Below are positions 1-8,001 of a stretch of DNA of 64,000 nt, piece after piece (the stretch's first letter is position 1; the number at the start of each line of letters is the position of its first letter). This DNA comes from Erwinia typographi. GTDB lineage: Bacteria; Pseudomonadota; Gammaproteobacteria; Enterobacterales; Enterobacteriaceae. Below the pieces are notes generated by a model. It saw only the letters and a program-made list of their open reading frames with translations. It had not been told where the DNA came from and did no database searches. The stretch spans positions 62,001 to 126,000 of the forward strand of contig NZ_JRUQ01000018.1 in NCBI RefSeq assembly GCF_000773975.1, given 5' to 3'. The position numbers were made by a program, and so were the translations under genes.

Positions 1-500
1 ATATCATTCGGAAAGGATTTGGATCGGTCGATGAATTTATCGCACTAGCCAACTCTGTTAGTAACCGCCGTAAATCCAGAGCAGGAAAATCATTAGAGCT
101 GCATCTTGAACATCTTTTCACTGAGCATGGCCTGCGTCACTTCGCCACGCAGGCAGTGACAGAAGGCAACAAAAAACCAGATTTTCTATTTCCGTCTGCA
201 GAGGCCTATCATAACGTTGGATTTCCTGAAGAAAATCTGCGTATGTTGGCCGTTAAGACGACTTGTAAAGACCGCTGGCGTCAGATACTGAATGAGGCGG
301 ACAAAATTAGGCAGATACATCTATTTACGTTGCAAGAGGGAGTTTCTCAAGCTCAGTACAAGGAAATGCGGGAGGCGGGAGTAAGGCTGGTTGTGCCATA
401 TTCTTTACACAAAAAATACCCGGAAGCAGTGAGAGATGAGCTCATGACGCTGCGTGATTTCATTGTAGAGCTTATCGGACTTTACGCAGAACTGCCGTAA
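1..500 (+). CDS. EcoRII-type restriction endonuclease, C-terminal part
   Basis: The frame is open from base 3 to the stop at 500, so the N-terminal part lies outside the window. About 165 residues are visible and match the catalytic domain of EcoRII-family type II endonucleases. A segment RAGKSLELHLEHLF is followed by GNKKPDFLFP and LAVKTTCKDRW, which fit a PD-(D/E)xK nuclease core. The family cuts unmethylated CCWGG and needs more than one site. It is convergent with the cognate cytosine methylase, with only a hairpin between them, which is the EcoRII arrangement. Function is inferred from family resemblance and pairing. Confidence 0.88.
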   Translation, partial: IIRKGFGSVDEFIALANSVSNRRKSRAGKSLELHLEHLFTEHGLRHFATQAVTEGNKKPDFLFPSAEAYHNVGFPEENLRMLAVKTTCKDRWRQILNEADKIRQIHLFTLQEGVSQAQYKEMREAGVRLVVPYSLHKKYPEAVRDELMTLRDFIVELIGLYAELP

Positions 501-531
501 GTACTCCCGGCATTATTATGCCGGGAGTACT
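500..531. terminator. Bidirectional hairpin between R and M genes
   Basis: Perfect 14-base arms (500..513 and 518..531) with a TATT loop lie between the convergent restriction and methylase genes and overlap the last base of the R stop codon. Neither side has a long U-run. Its position suggests it ends both transcripts or blocks antisense read-through. Confidence 0.65.
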
Positions 532-533
532 AA

Positions 534-1967
534 TTATGCCTGCATTGACTTTTTAGTATCCGCAGACACGGCTCTGAGGATGTATGGTTCCAGCAGTTTG
601 GCGACGGCCTCAAAGACAGGAACCACAACGGAGTTACCGAACTGCCGGTATGACTGAGTGTCAGAAACCGGAATACGGAAGGGCCTGCCGTTAGGTTCTT
701 CAAAGCCCATAAGTCTCGCACACTCTCGCGGAGTCAATCTGCGCGGACGACATGTCTGGTTTTCTTCGTTCCTGAAGTCAGATTCACCCATGGCCTTATC
801 CCAGCCACGGTCTATCAAAATTTCAGACCCATCTTTGTGATACCGAGCGGAAAGCGTACGAGCCACGCTTTCCGTGTTTTCAGGGTCAACGAGACCAAAG
901 CCAAAGCCATTACCTTTTGCCGCATGCTTTTTGGCATAGTTGTAGAGGTACTCCCAAAGCTTCGGCGTCAAAATATATTTGCTGTCCACTACTGGATCCA
1001 GTAACTCGCCGAACGCCGGACGTCGTGCCGGATAAAATCGGCTGACATCGCGAAGGGTGAAACCTGTGTGAATATTCAGGTCGCGGCGAAAACCGACCAG
1101 AACGATGCGTTCACGGTGCTGGGGCAGGAAATGTTTTCCGTCGATGACTTTAGGGTCACTCTTACCTACATCAGTCGCATCCGCAACTTCGTAGCCAAGC
1201 TCGTCGAGCGTCTCCATGATGACTTTGAACGTTTTCCCCTTGTCATGGCTTTTAAGGTTTTTGACGTTTTCCAGAACAAAGATAGCCGGTTTTTTTGCCC
1301 TGATAATACGAGCCACATCAAAGAAAAGAGTCCCCTGCGCCTCACACTCAAAACCGTGCGCACGACCCAGCGAATTTTTCTTACTCACTCCCGCGAGGCT
1401 GAAAGGCTGACAGGGAAAACCAGCCAGAAGTACGTCATGATCTGGCACATGCTTGTCTATATAACTATAGGCCTGCGTCTCTGATACTTCCGGCTTATCA
1501 CTAAGTGTAACTTCCCGGATATCAAGATTGAACGTATGTGCCTGCTCGTCATTAAACCAGTTCGCTTTATAGGTACGCACAGCTTCTTTATTCCACTCAC
1601 TGGTAAAGACGCACTGCCCTCCGATGGCTTCAAAACCTTTACGTATACCGCCAATGCCAGCAAACAAATCGACAAAACGGAATGCATAATCTGGATGATT
1701 TGCAGGTGGTTTCGGAAGCATTTTTTTTAGCAGTGCTTCTTCGGCTGAAGTCAGTGATTTAGGGGAACATCTACCATTTATCCAACGGTTAAGGGTTTCC
1801 CGACTCCATTCGTTCTTGCCAACTTTTCTAAGCAACTCTGCCACATACTTCTGATCATAAATTTCCAATACCTGCTCAATAAGTTTTTTATCATTTTCCT
1901 GACGTTGTTTCTCTTCTACTTCTGCTTTCTCAAGTAAATCCCGCGCCAGCAGTTCAAATTCAGACAT
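534..1967 (-). CDS. EcoRII-type DNA (cytosine-5) methyltransferase
   Basis: The 477-residue protein has the full C5-methylase motif set: DLFAGIGG near residue 100 (AdoMet binding), the catalytic GFPCQPFS with Cys186, [19 protein letters not shown], and a C-terminal [11 protein letters not shown]. An N-terminal region of about 90 residues with a predicted helix-turn-helix resembles the part of M.EcoRII known to autoregulate its promoter. The start at 1967 gives the M.EcoRII length of 477 and has GGAGGT just upstream. An ATG at 2009 would add 14 residues but lacks a good ribosome site. It would methylate the inner C of CCWGG and protect against the neighbouring nuclease. Confidence 0.93.
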   Translation of the reverse strand: MSEFELLARDLLEKAEVEEKQRQENDKKLIEQVLEIYDQKYVAELLRKVGKNEWSRETLNRWINGRCSPKSLTSAEEALLKKMLPKPPANHPDYAFRFVDLFAGIGGIRKGFEAIGGQCVFTSEWNKEAVRTYKANWFNDEQAHTFNLDIREVTLSDKPEVSETQAYSYIDKHVPDHDVLLAGFPCQPFSLAGVSKKNSLGRAHGFECEAQGTLFFDVARIIRAKKPAIFVLENVKNLKSHDKGKTFKVIMETLDELGYEVADATDVGKSDPKVIDGKHFLPQHRERIVLVGFRRDLNIHTGFTLRDVSRFYPARRPAFGELLDPVVDSKYILTPKLWEYLYNYAKKHAAKGNGFGFGLVDPENTESVARTLSARYHKDGSEILIDRGWDKAMGESDFRNEENQTCRPRRLTPRECARLMGFEEPNGRPFRIPVSDTQSYRQFGNSVVVPVFEAVAKLLEPYILRAVSADTKKSMQA

Positions 1968-2283
1968 AACACCTCCAGTGGGTCTCATAGGTGAAACTGT
2001 ATCACTCATCTGACCCAGATAGAAATCTTTTATCTGGATATTTAAACAGTACCTCTTTCATTCGCATTCATCGGCTATAAAAAGCAGTTTTAAGTAATGG
2101 CTTGACAAGTGAACTTTATAGCTGGACTCGATTAAAAGATAACCATTTATGACTATACGGAATATACCATAACAATTATGATACGTTCATGCACAGGCAG
2201 AACGTAAACCTTTTGTTCAACGCTGCCAGTCAAATTAGTTGATCCCTAACGGTAAGAGTCAGATCAACTTTGAGCTGACATCG
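1968..2283. promoter_or_regulatory. Non-coding gap between methylase and gpS
   Basis: No convincing gene is present in these 316 bases. The segment is AT-rich and must carry the minus-strand promoter of the methylase gene. Candidate -10-like tracts (TATAAA, TTTATA) are visible on the minus strand, but no single promoter stands out. An inverted repeat (AGTTGATC at 2237..2244 and GATCAACT at 2262..2269) lies near the end of gpS and may be a weak terminator. This is the junction between the phage late operon and the restriction cargo. Confidence 0.4.
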
Positions 2284-2730
2284 TTACCCAGCTAGCCAGC
2301 GCATCAATAATTCTTTAACCGAAGCCTCAACTTCACCATTTATCCCCAGTAATGGACGCTCTGCATACTTCACTTCCCTACCCTGGCGGTTAACTTTTTC
2401 CCGCAAACCGTAATGATGCACACGGGCCATACGCTGCACTTTGTCGGTAAATGACACATCAGCCTGATTAGCATCGGCCTGCGCCTTGAGATACTTTGCC
2501 GTTTTCAGCTTAGTGAACATTTTACGCCGTATACGCCCCTTTTTCGTCCGGGCCGTTATGCGTCGTAGTTCCCATGCAGCGCCATCCGGGGCGCGCTGCG
2601 CTGTTATATTAGCCTGTTGGATTTTGCGCATGTCTCGCGCAACCTCACGTAACATCCGTACGCGTACCGCAGGCTCTAGCTGGCTTAACAGAGCCGCCAG
2701 CCAGGCATCGACCTGATGCAGGTCATCCAT
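2284..2730 (-). CDS. S: P2 gpS-like tail completion protein
   Basis: The 148-residue protein starts MDDLHQVDAWLAALLSQLEP and belongs to the phage virion morphogenesis family of P2 gpS. It has the basic mid-region (RRITARTKKGRIRRKMF) and the C-terminal RPLLGINGEVE typical of the group. It acts late, helping to finish the contractile tail for head joining. The chosen start overlaps the end of gpR by 8 bases, as expected in this operon. It is the last recognisable P2 late gene before the restriction cargo. Confidence 0.88.
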   Translation of the reverse strand: MDDLHQVDAWLAALLSQLEPAVRVRMLREVARDMRKIQQANITAQRAPDGAAWELRRITARTKKGRIRRKMFTKLKTAKYLKAQADANQADVSFTDKVQRMARVHHYGLREKVNRQGREVKYAERPLLGINGEVEASVKELLMRWLAG

Positions 2731-3154
2731 GCGCTGACGTCCAGAACACGTCCGGCTCTTCAGGCTCCGGCACGGCTTCAACCTGTATCACACCATCGAT
2801 CTCACGGGCGAGCACGCGCTCCGTCAGTTTCAGGTTAATGCTGATATCACAGCGATCATTTCCAAGAATATCCACCTCAAACGTGAACAGCCTCTCCCGT
2901 TCTGCCGCGTTTTGCAGGGCATCCGGCTGATTAGCCCGGAGCCAGAACTGAATGGGGGCCATCAGCAAATTTTGATCGCCGGCAAAGTCCGTCACCACGA
3001 TATTCAGCGTGTAACGGTATTCCCATGACACCGAGATGGCCGACGTGGCAACCAGTGAGCCGTTATCAACAAACAGGTGCAGACGATCGGGATTGGCCTG
3101 CACGTAGGGCACGGCACTGGTCAGGGCTTTTCGTAAGGACTGCGGCTTGTTCAT
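2723..3154 (-). CDS. R: P2 gpR-like tail completion protein
   Basis: This 143-residue protein begins MNKPQSLRKALTSAVPYVQ and is colinear with P2 gpR, a tail completion protein. Its place between lysC and S is the P2 arrangement. Its start lies inside the 3' end of lysC, so translation is probably coupled. The acidic C-terminus (VPEPEEPDVF) is typical of the family. Confidence 0.88.
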   Translation of the reverse strand: MNKPQSLRKALTSAVPYVQANPDRLHLFVDNGSLVATSAISVSWEYRYTLNIVVTDFAGDQNLLMAPIQFWLRANQPDALQNAAERERLFTFEVDILGNDRCDISINLKLTERVLAREIDGVIQVEAVPEPEEPDVFWTSAHG

Positions 3155-3407
3155 CGTCTTTTTCCTGGCAGGTCACAATGGTATCCACCTTATCGGCGCA
3201 GTTTGCCCAGGCAGCCTCCGCCTCATCCAGCGCCGTGCTGAGGTCGCCATTATTTTTCGGCGCTGACGACGCCAGGCGGCACCGGGTTATTTTGGGACAG
3301 CCACTCACGGTAAGATTCACCTCCGGTGAATGCGGGCCTTGTGTGCAACCGGATAACAGCATCAGGCAGAAGGGTATCAGCCCAGCGGCGCAGCTCTTCA
3401 TTTTCAC
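3066..3407 (-). CDS. lysC: LysC, Rz1-type outer-membrane spanin lipoprotein
   Basis: The 113-residue frame opens with a lipoprotein signal (MKMKSCAAGLIPFCLMLLSGC) whose lipobox Cys is residue 21. It is embedded out of frame in the 3' part of lysB, the classic Rz/Rz1 nesting. The mature protein would sit in the outer membrane and join LysB to fuse the two membranes at lysis. The C-terminal 30 residues run past the start of gpR, which is longer than the P2 version, so the last part may be non-essential. Confidence 0.8.
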   Translation of the reverse strand: MKMKSCAAGLIPFCLMLLSGCTQGPHSPEVNLTVSGCPKITRCRLASSAPKNNGDLSTALDEAEAAWANCADKVDTIVTCQEKDDEQAAVLTKSPDQCRALRAGQSRSSAPVC

Positions 3408-3678
3408 GCTTCAGTTCCTCCGTCCGCCGCTGCCTGTCTCGCAGCAGCGCAGTATTTTTTTCGGCCACAGCGTACAGGTGCATCTGCGCCCGGCTGCTGG
3501 TCTGCGTCAGAACACCCAGCGCAATCAGCTGGCTGTTTTTCTGCGTCAGCGCCTGATTTTTGCTGCTCAGTTTCGTGGACTGGCTTTCAATCGTATGGCT
3601 GGCGTTATTCAGCCGCCACGACTGCCACCCAAACCCGACGGTTAACAGCGCAATGAGCACCACCATAAAACGCATCAT
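3250..3678 (-). CDS. lysB: LysB, Rz-type inner-membrane spanin
   Basis: A single N-terminal membrane anchor (MRFMVVLIALLTVGFGW) is followed by a long coiled-coil periplasmic region rich in Q, E, K and R, the Rz plan. The 142-residue length fits P2 LysB. Its start overlaps the lysA stop in an ATGA arrangement. It works with LysC in the last step of lysis, disruption of the outer membrane. Confidence 0.88.
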   Translation of the reverse strand: MMRFMVVLIALLTVGFGWQSWRLNNASHTIESQSTKLSSKNQALTQKNSQLIALGVLTQTSSRAQMHLYAVAEKNTALLRDRQRRTEELKRENEELRRWADTLLPDAVIRLHTRPAFTGGESYREWLSQNNPVPPGVVSAEK

Positions 3679-4190
3679 GCTTCAGCACCCTTAAGGCACC
3701 AGAGGCGTTCCCGCGCACGGCGGTTATCCAGCCCCTTATCGAAAATGCCCCTGACGTACACCCAGCGGGGCAACTGGTTACAGGCATCTTTCCAGCGACC
3801 GGCATTAAGCAGCTTCACCAGCGTTGAGCCACAGGCGTTACCGGTGCCGACATTGAAAGCAAACGACACCAGCGCGTCATACACTTTTTGCGGCATCGCC
3901 ACCGCGGCACAGCGCGCCAGGGCGGCCTCAACCCGCAGCACATTGGTAATAAAATTACCCGCTGCCTGCCGTTCCGTAATGGTTTTGCCCGCCACCACGC
4001 CGTGGGTGTTTCCAATCCCGTCTGTCCAGACACCCGCACTGCACTGATAGGGACTGAGGCGGCAGCCTTCGTAGTCCGCAATCAGCCTCATCCCCTCAAC
4101 AGAGGTGTGCAGTTGCTGGAAACCGGGCAGCGTGGCAGCAATCGCCAGCACCACACCCACGGCGCAACGTTTAACGGTTTGCAGATTCAT
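3675..4190 (-). CDS. LysA, SAR-type endolysin (lysozyme family)
   Basis: This 171-residue protein is a GH24-type phage lysozyme with the catalytic region EGCRLSPYQCSAGVWTDGIG (Glu at residue 41). It has the Cys in place of the T4 catalytic Asp region that is typical of the phage 21 R group. The N-terminus (VGVVLAIAATLPGF) is a weakly hydrophobic, Gly/Ala-rich signal-anchor-release segment, so it probably exports via Sec and is activated on release from the membrane. It lies directly after the holin gene with a 20-base overlap. Confidence 0.88.
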   Translation of the reverse strand: MNLQTVKRCAVGVVLAIAATLPGFQQLHTSVEGMRLIADYEGCRLSPYQCSAGVWTDGIGNTHGVVAGKTITERQAAGNFITNVLRVEAALARCAAVAMPQKVYDALVSFAFNVGTGNACGSTLVKLLNAGRWKDACNQLPRWVYVRGIFDKGLDNRRARERLWCLKGAEA

Positions 4191-4383
4191 ATTCCTCCCG
4201 CGTGATGCGTCCGCTGGCTAACAGCCGGTAGGTTTTACGCTTGTAGTACCAGCTGATGAACGCCATCAGGATCCCGAGGGCTATTCCGGCCAGCGTGCCG
4301 ACATCCTTCAGATCCATCCCGCCAAGCCATGCCATGACAACCGCAATGCACCAGGTTATGACGGTGCTGATTTTCTCCATCAT
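4171..4383 (-). CDS. Small phage holin (pinholin-type)
   Basis: The 70-residue protein has two hydrophobic stretches (ISTVITWCIAVVMAWLGG and VGTLAGIALGILMAFISWYY) and a charged C-terminal tail, the class II holin plan. Paired with a SAR endolysin, it would be expected to collapse the membrane potential rather than make large holes. An ATG doublet at 4383/4380 allows two starts three bases apart, as often seen in holin genes. Confidence 0.82.
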   Translation of the reverse strand: MMEKISTVITWCIAVVMAWLGGMDLKDVGTLAGIALGILMAFISWYYKRKTYRLLASGRITREEYESANR

Positions 4384-4386
4384 GAT

Positions 4387-4590
4387 TCAGTCCCAAAGCT
4401 GAACGGTCTGTGAAGTTACGGCAGGTGCCACGTCCGGCAGCTCAACCTCAAGTCCGTGAGGTAAAACCGGACCATACCCGGCCAGGCCGGGATTCGCCTG
4501 TAACACCTGCTCCGTCACGCCCTGCGTGCGCCCGTAATGACGCCAGCAGAGTGCGTCCACCGTGTCATACTGCAACGCCCGCACCTTCAT
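4387..4590 (-). CDS. X: P2 gpX-like tail protein
   Basis: The 67-residue protein MKVRALQYDTVDALCWRHYG is the short LysM-like gpX of P2-type tails. It contains the usual Q-V-L-Q-A-N-P-G-L segment and a C-terminal LPDV. It contributes to tail assembly. The start at 4590 abuts the stop of gpL, and upstream in-frame codons belong to gpL sequence. Confidence 0.88.
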   Translation of the reverse strand: MKVRALQYDTVDALCWRHYGRTQGVTEQVLQANPGLAGYGPVLPHGLEVELPDVAPAVTSQTVQLWD

Positions 4591-5054
4591 CAGATAAGCT
4601 CGACGGTGCAATGCGGCACATTCTGTACGCGGCTGATGGCCCAGCGCGCGTCGCGCCACAGGTCACCGGTGGCATTTTCCAGTTCTTCCCCGCGCTTCGC
4701 TGCGGCAGCGGTGGCGTCAAAGTCCTGATAGCGCTCGTTCAGCACCGCGCGCGCCCAGCACCACACCGCATTTTCATAGTGATGCAGGCGCACGCTACGC
4801 CCAGCCAGTTGCTCCGCCGGTACATCGGCCAGGCTGTTAAAACCGTTGATTTCCTGCCGCTCTCGCCAGGCGTAAAGCTCCGCGTTAACTTCTGACATGG
4901 CCGTGAGGGTGACCTGACGCAATCGCGCCGGGGTTACCGTGCCGTCAACGCGCATCGCCGCGCGGAAACCAGCCAGATCGATATCCGGCCAGAACGAGTT
5001 GTTGGGGATAATTTCTGGCATATCCGGTGCCTGTTCCGGCGTTACAAATTTCAT
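4590..5054 (-). CDS. L: P2 gpL-like head completion protein
   Basis: Beginning MKFVTPEQAPDMPEIIPNNS, the 154-residue protein matches P2 gpL. It finishes filled capsids and makes the head-tail interface. Its helical mid-part (RLRQVTLTAMSEVNAELYAWRE) is characteristic. The start follows a gap of about 100 bases after the terminase subunit M. Longer upstream reading in this frame lies in that gap and has no support. Confidence 0.9.
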   Translation of the reverse strand: MKFVTPEQAPDMPEIIPNNSFWPDIDLAGFRAAMRVDGTVTPARLRQVTLTAMSEVNAELYAWRERQEINGFNSLADVPAEQLAGRSVRLHHYENAVWCWARAVLNERYQDFDATAAAAKRGEELENATGDLWRDARWAISRVQNVPHCTVELI

Positions 5055-5154
5055 TGCCGTGCTTCTCCTGAATAAAGTGGGCGGTGGACGGAGTTTTGAT
5101 GCGGCGCTGCCTGTCTCCACCCCGTGCCGCCCCGCGCGTGGGCACGTCCGGTTA

Positions 5155-5799
5155 TCAGCTGGCGTTACGGATTTTCCGCTCCAGCTGCTCAATGTCTTTT
5201 TTAACGCCGCACTTCTCGTCCAGCTGCAGGGCATGCTTCAGATGGTTCAGCGCTGACGCGGGGCTGCTTTCCGTCAGTACCCAGCCGATGGACTTGTGCA
5301 GGCGCGCGCGCGACTGGTCTGGCATGTCGTGCGTATCCACCACCTCCAGAGCCTCCAGCAGCAGCGCAGGATCAAAAGGTGCCTGCGCCAGCACGGCGGC
5401 CTTTGCCGCGTCGGCTATTTCCTCGGCCAGCACCGTCGCCGTGGTGCGATGTCCCAGCGGCATCACCCAGCCGTGCTTTAATGCATGACGGCCAATCCTC
5501 AGCGCACCGCCATAATCACCGGCGTCAACGCGCCAGAGCATCACGTACATCAGCACGTCGTCCTGCTGCGCGCCATCGGCGCTTAGCACGCCCTCAGCCC
5601 ATGCGGCGTACTTCGGCAGCACCTCCACCTTGATTTCGGCCTTTCTGACGTTGGACTGAATGCCCTTGAGGCGGCGGCGGTCTTCGTTCAGCTGCAGCAG
5701 CATCAGGTCATAGCCCTTTGCGCTGCGACCGGTGCCGCCCGACCGGGCGGCCTCCTGTGCCTGCATAAAGCGCGTATGTGCGCGGAAAGGGTTGGTCAC
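5155..5799 (-). CDS. M: P2 gpM-like terminase small subunit
   Basis: A 214-residue protein MTNPFRAHTRFMQAQEAARS of the P2 small terminase / endonuclease family. In P2, gpM with gpP cuts cos during DNA packaging. Length and order between capsid N and head completion L match P2. The C-terminal region (ALNHLKHALQLDEKCGVKKD) is a helical repeat-like tail typical of the family. Confidence 0.9.
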   Translation of the reverse strand: MTNPFRAHTRFMQAQEAARSGGTGRSAKGYDLMLLQLNEDRRRLKGIQSNVRKAEIKVEVLPKYAAWAEGVLSADGAQQDDVLMYVMLWRVDAGDYGGALRIGRHALKHGWVMPLGHRTTATVLAEEIADAAKAAVLAQAPFDPALLLEALEVVDTHDMPDQSRARLHKSIGWVLTESSPASALNHLKHALQLDEKCGVKKDIEQLERKIRNAS

Positions 5800-5802
5800 G
5801 GA

Positions 5803-6957
5803 TTACGCTCCGGTGTTGGTGTCAGCTTCAGAGTTGCCGGTCATGGACTTCACCACGCTTGCCGCCACGGTAGCGATGCGCTCAATTTCCGCCTCGCTCA
5901 TCTGGCCCGCTTCAGGCTCCGGCTCCTGCTCCAGCAGCTCGATGTTTTCCACCAGGCAGGTGCAGTCGTAATCCTCGACCACGTAAGCCTCGTTGACCGA
6001 CTCAAGATTTTCGATGCGGTCACGTTTCGGGTTATCGATGATCGAGCGGCGGCGCGTCTCCTCCTGCCAGTAGATGGACAGGTTATCGAGCCGCGTGATC
6101 AGCAGCGCATTTGCCGGGAAGTATGGCGCGCGGACAGCCTGCAGGCCGCCGATGCGTTTCTGGCTGATAATCAGGTCAGCGGCAATCGCTTCGGTGTTAG
6201 GTTGGCTCTGATTGACCAGTGGAAAATACTTGTCGGCCAGCAGTTGGCGGCCGCAGATCACCACCAGTTCAGTGTCGTCCTGATATTGCACGCCTATTTT
6301 TTCCGTCACCGCGCCCATCACCACGGCATCTAGGTTACGGAACAGGCCGCCTTTGCCGACGGTGACTTTATCCGACACGACATTGCCGCTGTCGTCGATA
6401 TGCTGGCCGAGCACCTGCGACGGTTTTTCCTGGCGGATTTTTTCCAGCCAGCCGATATTCACGTCCTGCAGCAGCGGGTTCAGCACGCGGTTTGAGGTTT
6501 TTTCACGCTTGAGGCCGTTGAATCCGATCATGATGCGGTCCAGCGCCTGACGCTTCACAATGGCGTCACGGATGCGCACCTGGAAATCGCTGAACTTCGC
6601 CCACATGTCCAGCTTCGAATAAGGCAGAGCCGTATCAAAGTTGGTCTGCGTGCACTTGTAGCCGTCACCGTCGATGTAGGTTGGATCGGTTGGCTCACGC
6701 TCTTTCACTGTGGTGTCGGTGGTGCCTGCAATGGTGGTGCCGATCCCAAGCCCCAGCCGTTCGCCGCTTTGTTCACCGACTGGCATGATATTAATAGCCT
6801 GCAGGAACACGGACGATTCCTGAATTTTGGTTTCCAGCGTCTGCGACACGGATGGCTCAATCGTGAATTTACTGTTCAGGGCAGACAGGTCGATTTTGTT
6901 GATTTCTGCCAGCACCGACATGTAAGCATTCAGCTTAAAACGGGTAGTATTTTTCAT
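5803..6957 (-). CDS. N: P2 gpN-like major capsid protein
   Basis: The 384-residue protein MKNTTRFKLNAYMSVLAEIN has the diagnostic P2 capsid N-terminus and HK97-fold features. It contains TDTTVKEREP, followed by the conserved CTQTNFDTALPYSKLDMWAKF. It builds the T=7 head, with its N-terminus removed by the gpO protease. The C-terminal tail is Glu-rich and Pro-rich (EQEPEPEAGQ). Confidence 0.94.
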   Translation of the reverse strand: MKNTTRFKLNAYMSVLAEINKIDLSALNSKFTIEPSVSQTLETKIQESSVFLQAINIMPVGEQSGERLGLGIGTTIAGTTDTTVKEREPTDPTYIDGDGYKCTQTNFDTALPYSKLDMWAKFSDFQVRIRDAIVKRQALDRIMIGFNGLKREKTSNRVLNPLLQDVNIGWLEKIRQEKPSQVLGQHIDDSGNVVSDKVTVGKGGLFRNLDAVVMGAVTEKIGVQYQDDTELVVICGRQLLADKYFPLVNQSQPNTEAIAADLIISQKRIGGLQAVRAPYFPANALLITRLDNLSIYWQEETRRRSIIDNPKRDRIENLESVNEAYVVEDYDCTCLVENIELLEQEPEPEAGQMSEAEIERIATVAASVVKSMTGNSEADTNTGA

Positions 6958-7001
6958 CGCTTCGCTTTCTCAGTTCGTTAATAAGGTTTGCCGCCGCCAT
7001 A

Positions 7002-7859
7002 TCAGCAGTCGGTGCGCACTTCGCCGCTGCCGCCGTTACCCGGCGTGCGCGGGCGGAGCTGCTGGCGGACATCTTCCCGGCTCAGTTGCAGCTGCAGTTC
7101 GCTGAAATCAGCCTGCAGCTTTTCGCGTTTCGTCACTTCCTCACCCAGCGCATCGCTGAAGTGCGATTTGAGGTTTTGGGCCTGTTCGCTAAGTGCGGCC
7201 TCCATACGCACGCTGAAGTCCTGCTGCTCGGTGGCAATCAGCTCAACCGCCTGATGTACGTCGCTGAAACGGGCCGCATCGCTCTGCTGCTGTTTGCTGA
7301 ACATGGCTTTGATACGGGTGAACAGAGCGGGCTTTTCATCGGCCACGTCCTCAAACTCGATCACGGTTTCGGTAGCTTCGGTAAAAAGGTTGTCAGGATG
7401 CTGCTTGCGGTTTGCCAGAGGGTTTGCCCCGGCGCTGGCGCTGAACTGCAGCATTTCGGTGCCGAGGCTGGCCGGATCGTCGGTCACGGCCAGTCCAATC
7501 AGATACGCCGCGCCGGTGTCCGCGAATTCGGGGCGGATTTCCATTGAGGTGAAGATTTTCTGCATTTTGCCGGTCAGCATGACCAGTTCATCAGTCGGGT
7601 TAATCAGGGCATAAAGCCCCACTTTGCCTTTCAGCGGGCCGTCGCTGATTTCTTCGGCGTCCAGCGCCTCCACCACACCAAAGCGACGAAACGCGCTGTC
7701 AGGCGTGTAGCCCTTGATGTGCTCCATGTTGATCACGGCGGTGTAAAGTACGGGGTTGTAATTTGCAGCCATCTGCTCAAGCCAGCAACGCTCGATGGTG
7801 CGCCCGTCCGTGGTGGCACCTTCCACCCCGATACGAAAACGCTTTGCTTTTTTTGCCAT
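7002..7859 (-). CDS. O: P2 gpO-like capsid scaffold and maturation protease
   Basis: The 285-residue protein starts MAKKAKRFRIGVEGATTDGR. The N-terminal half is the serine protease domain and the C-terminal half is a coiled-coil scaffold rich in Q, E and K (residues about 190 to 270). In P2 it cleaves itself and the capsid, portal and scaffold precursors. It is the first gene of the leftward late operon. Upstream in-frame codons from 8024 are in the divergent promoter region and are not used. Confidence 0.9.
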   Translation of the reverse strand: MAKKAKRFRIGVEGATTDGRTIERCWLEQMAANYNPVLYTAVINMEHIKGYTPDSAFRRFGVVEALDAEEISDGPLKGKVGLYALINPTDELVMLTGKMQKIFTSMEIRPEFADTGAAYLIGLAVTDDPASLGTEMLQFSASAGANPLANRKQHPDNLFTEATETVIEFEDVADEKPALFTRIKAMFSKQQQSDAARFSDVHQAVELIATEQQDFSVRMEAALSEQAQNLKSHFSDALGEEVTKREKLQADFSELQLQLSREDVRQQLRPRTPGNGGSGEVRTDC

Positions 7860-7937
7860 TGTCCAGGCTCCGTTCAGAAAAACTCTGTGAGGCCCTATGT
7901 TTGCGGCGACGGGGGGATCGAAACAACGCGGCGACAT

Positions 7938-7955
7938 TGTGCGGTAATCCACACA
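7938..7955. promoter_or_regulatory. Candidate Ogr/Delta-type activator site between O and P
   Basis: The dyad TGT-N12-ACA, inside TTGTG...CACAA, lies in the gap between the divergent O and P genes. P2 late promoters carry a TGT-N12-ACA site for the zinc-finger activators Ogr and Delta centred near -55. From this centre, a leftward start near 7891 would give gpO a leader of about 30 bases. Such a short motif can occur by chance, so the location is the main support. Confidence 0.5.
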
Positions 7956-8001
7956 ATAAGGGACGGCGGAAAAGGAAACGGCGGGGCCGTATTTTGGCTG
8001 C

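Noticed and set aside
2040-2200. TTGACA at about 2102 as a plus-strand promoter
   Set aside because: No -10 hexamer at 16-18 bases and no plus-strand gene follows.
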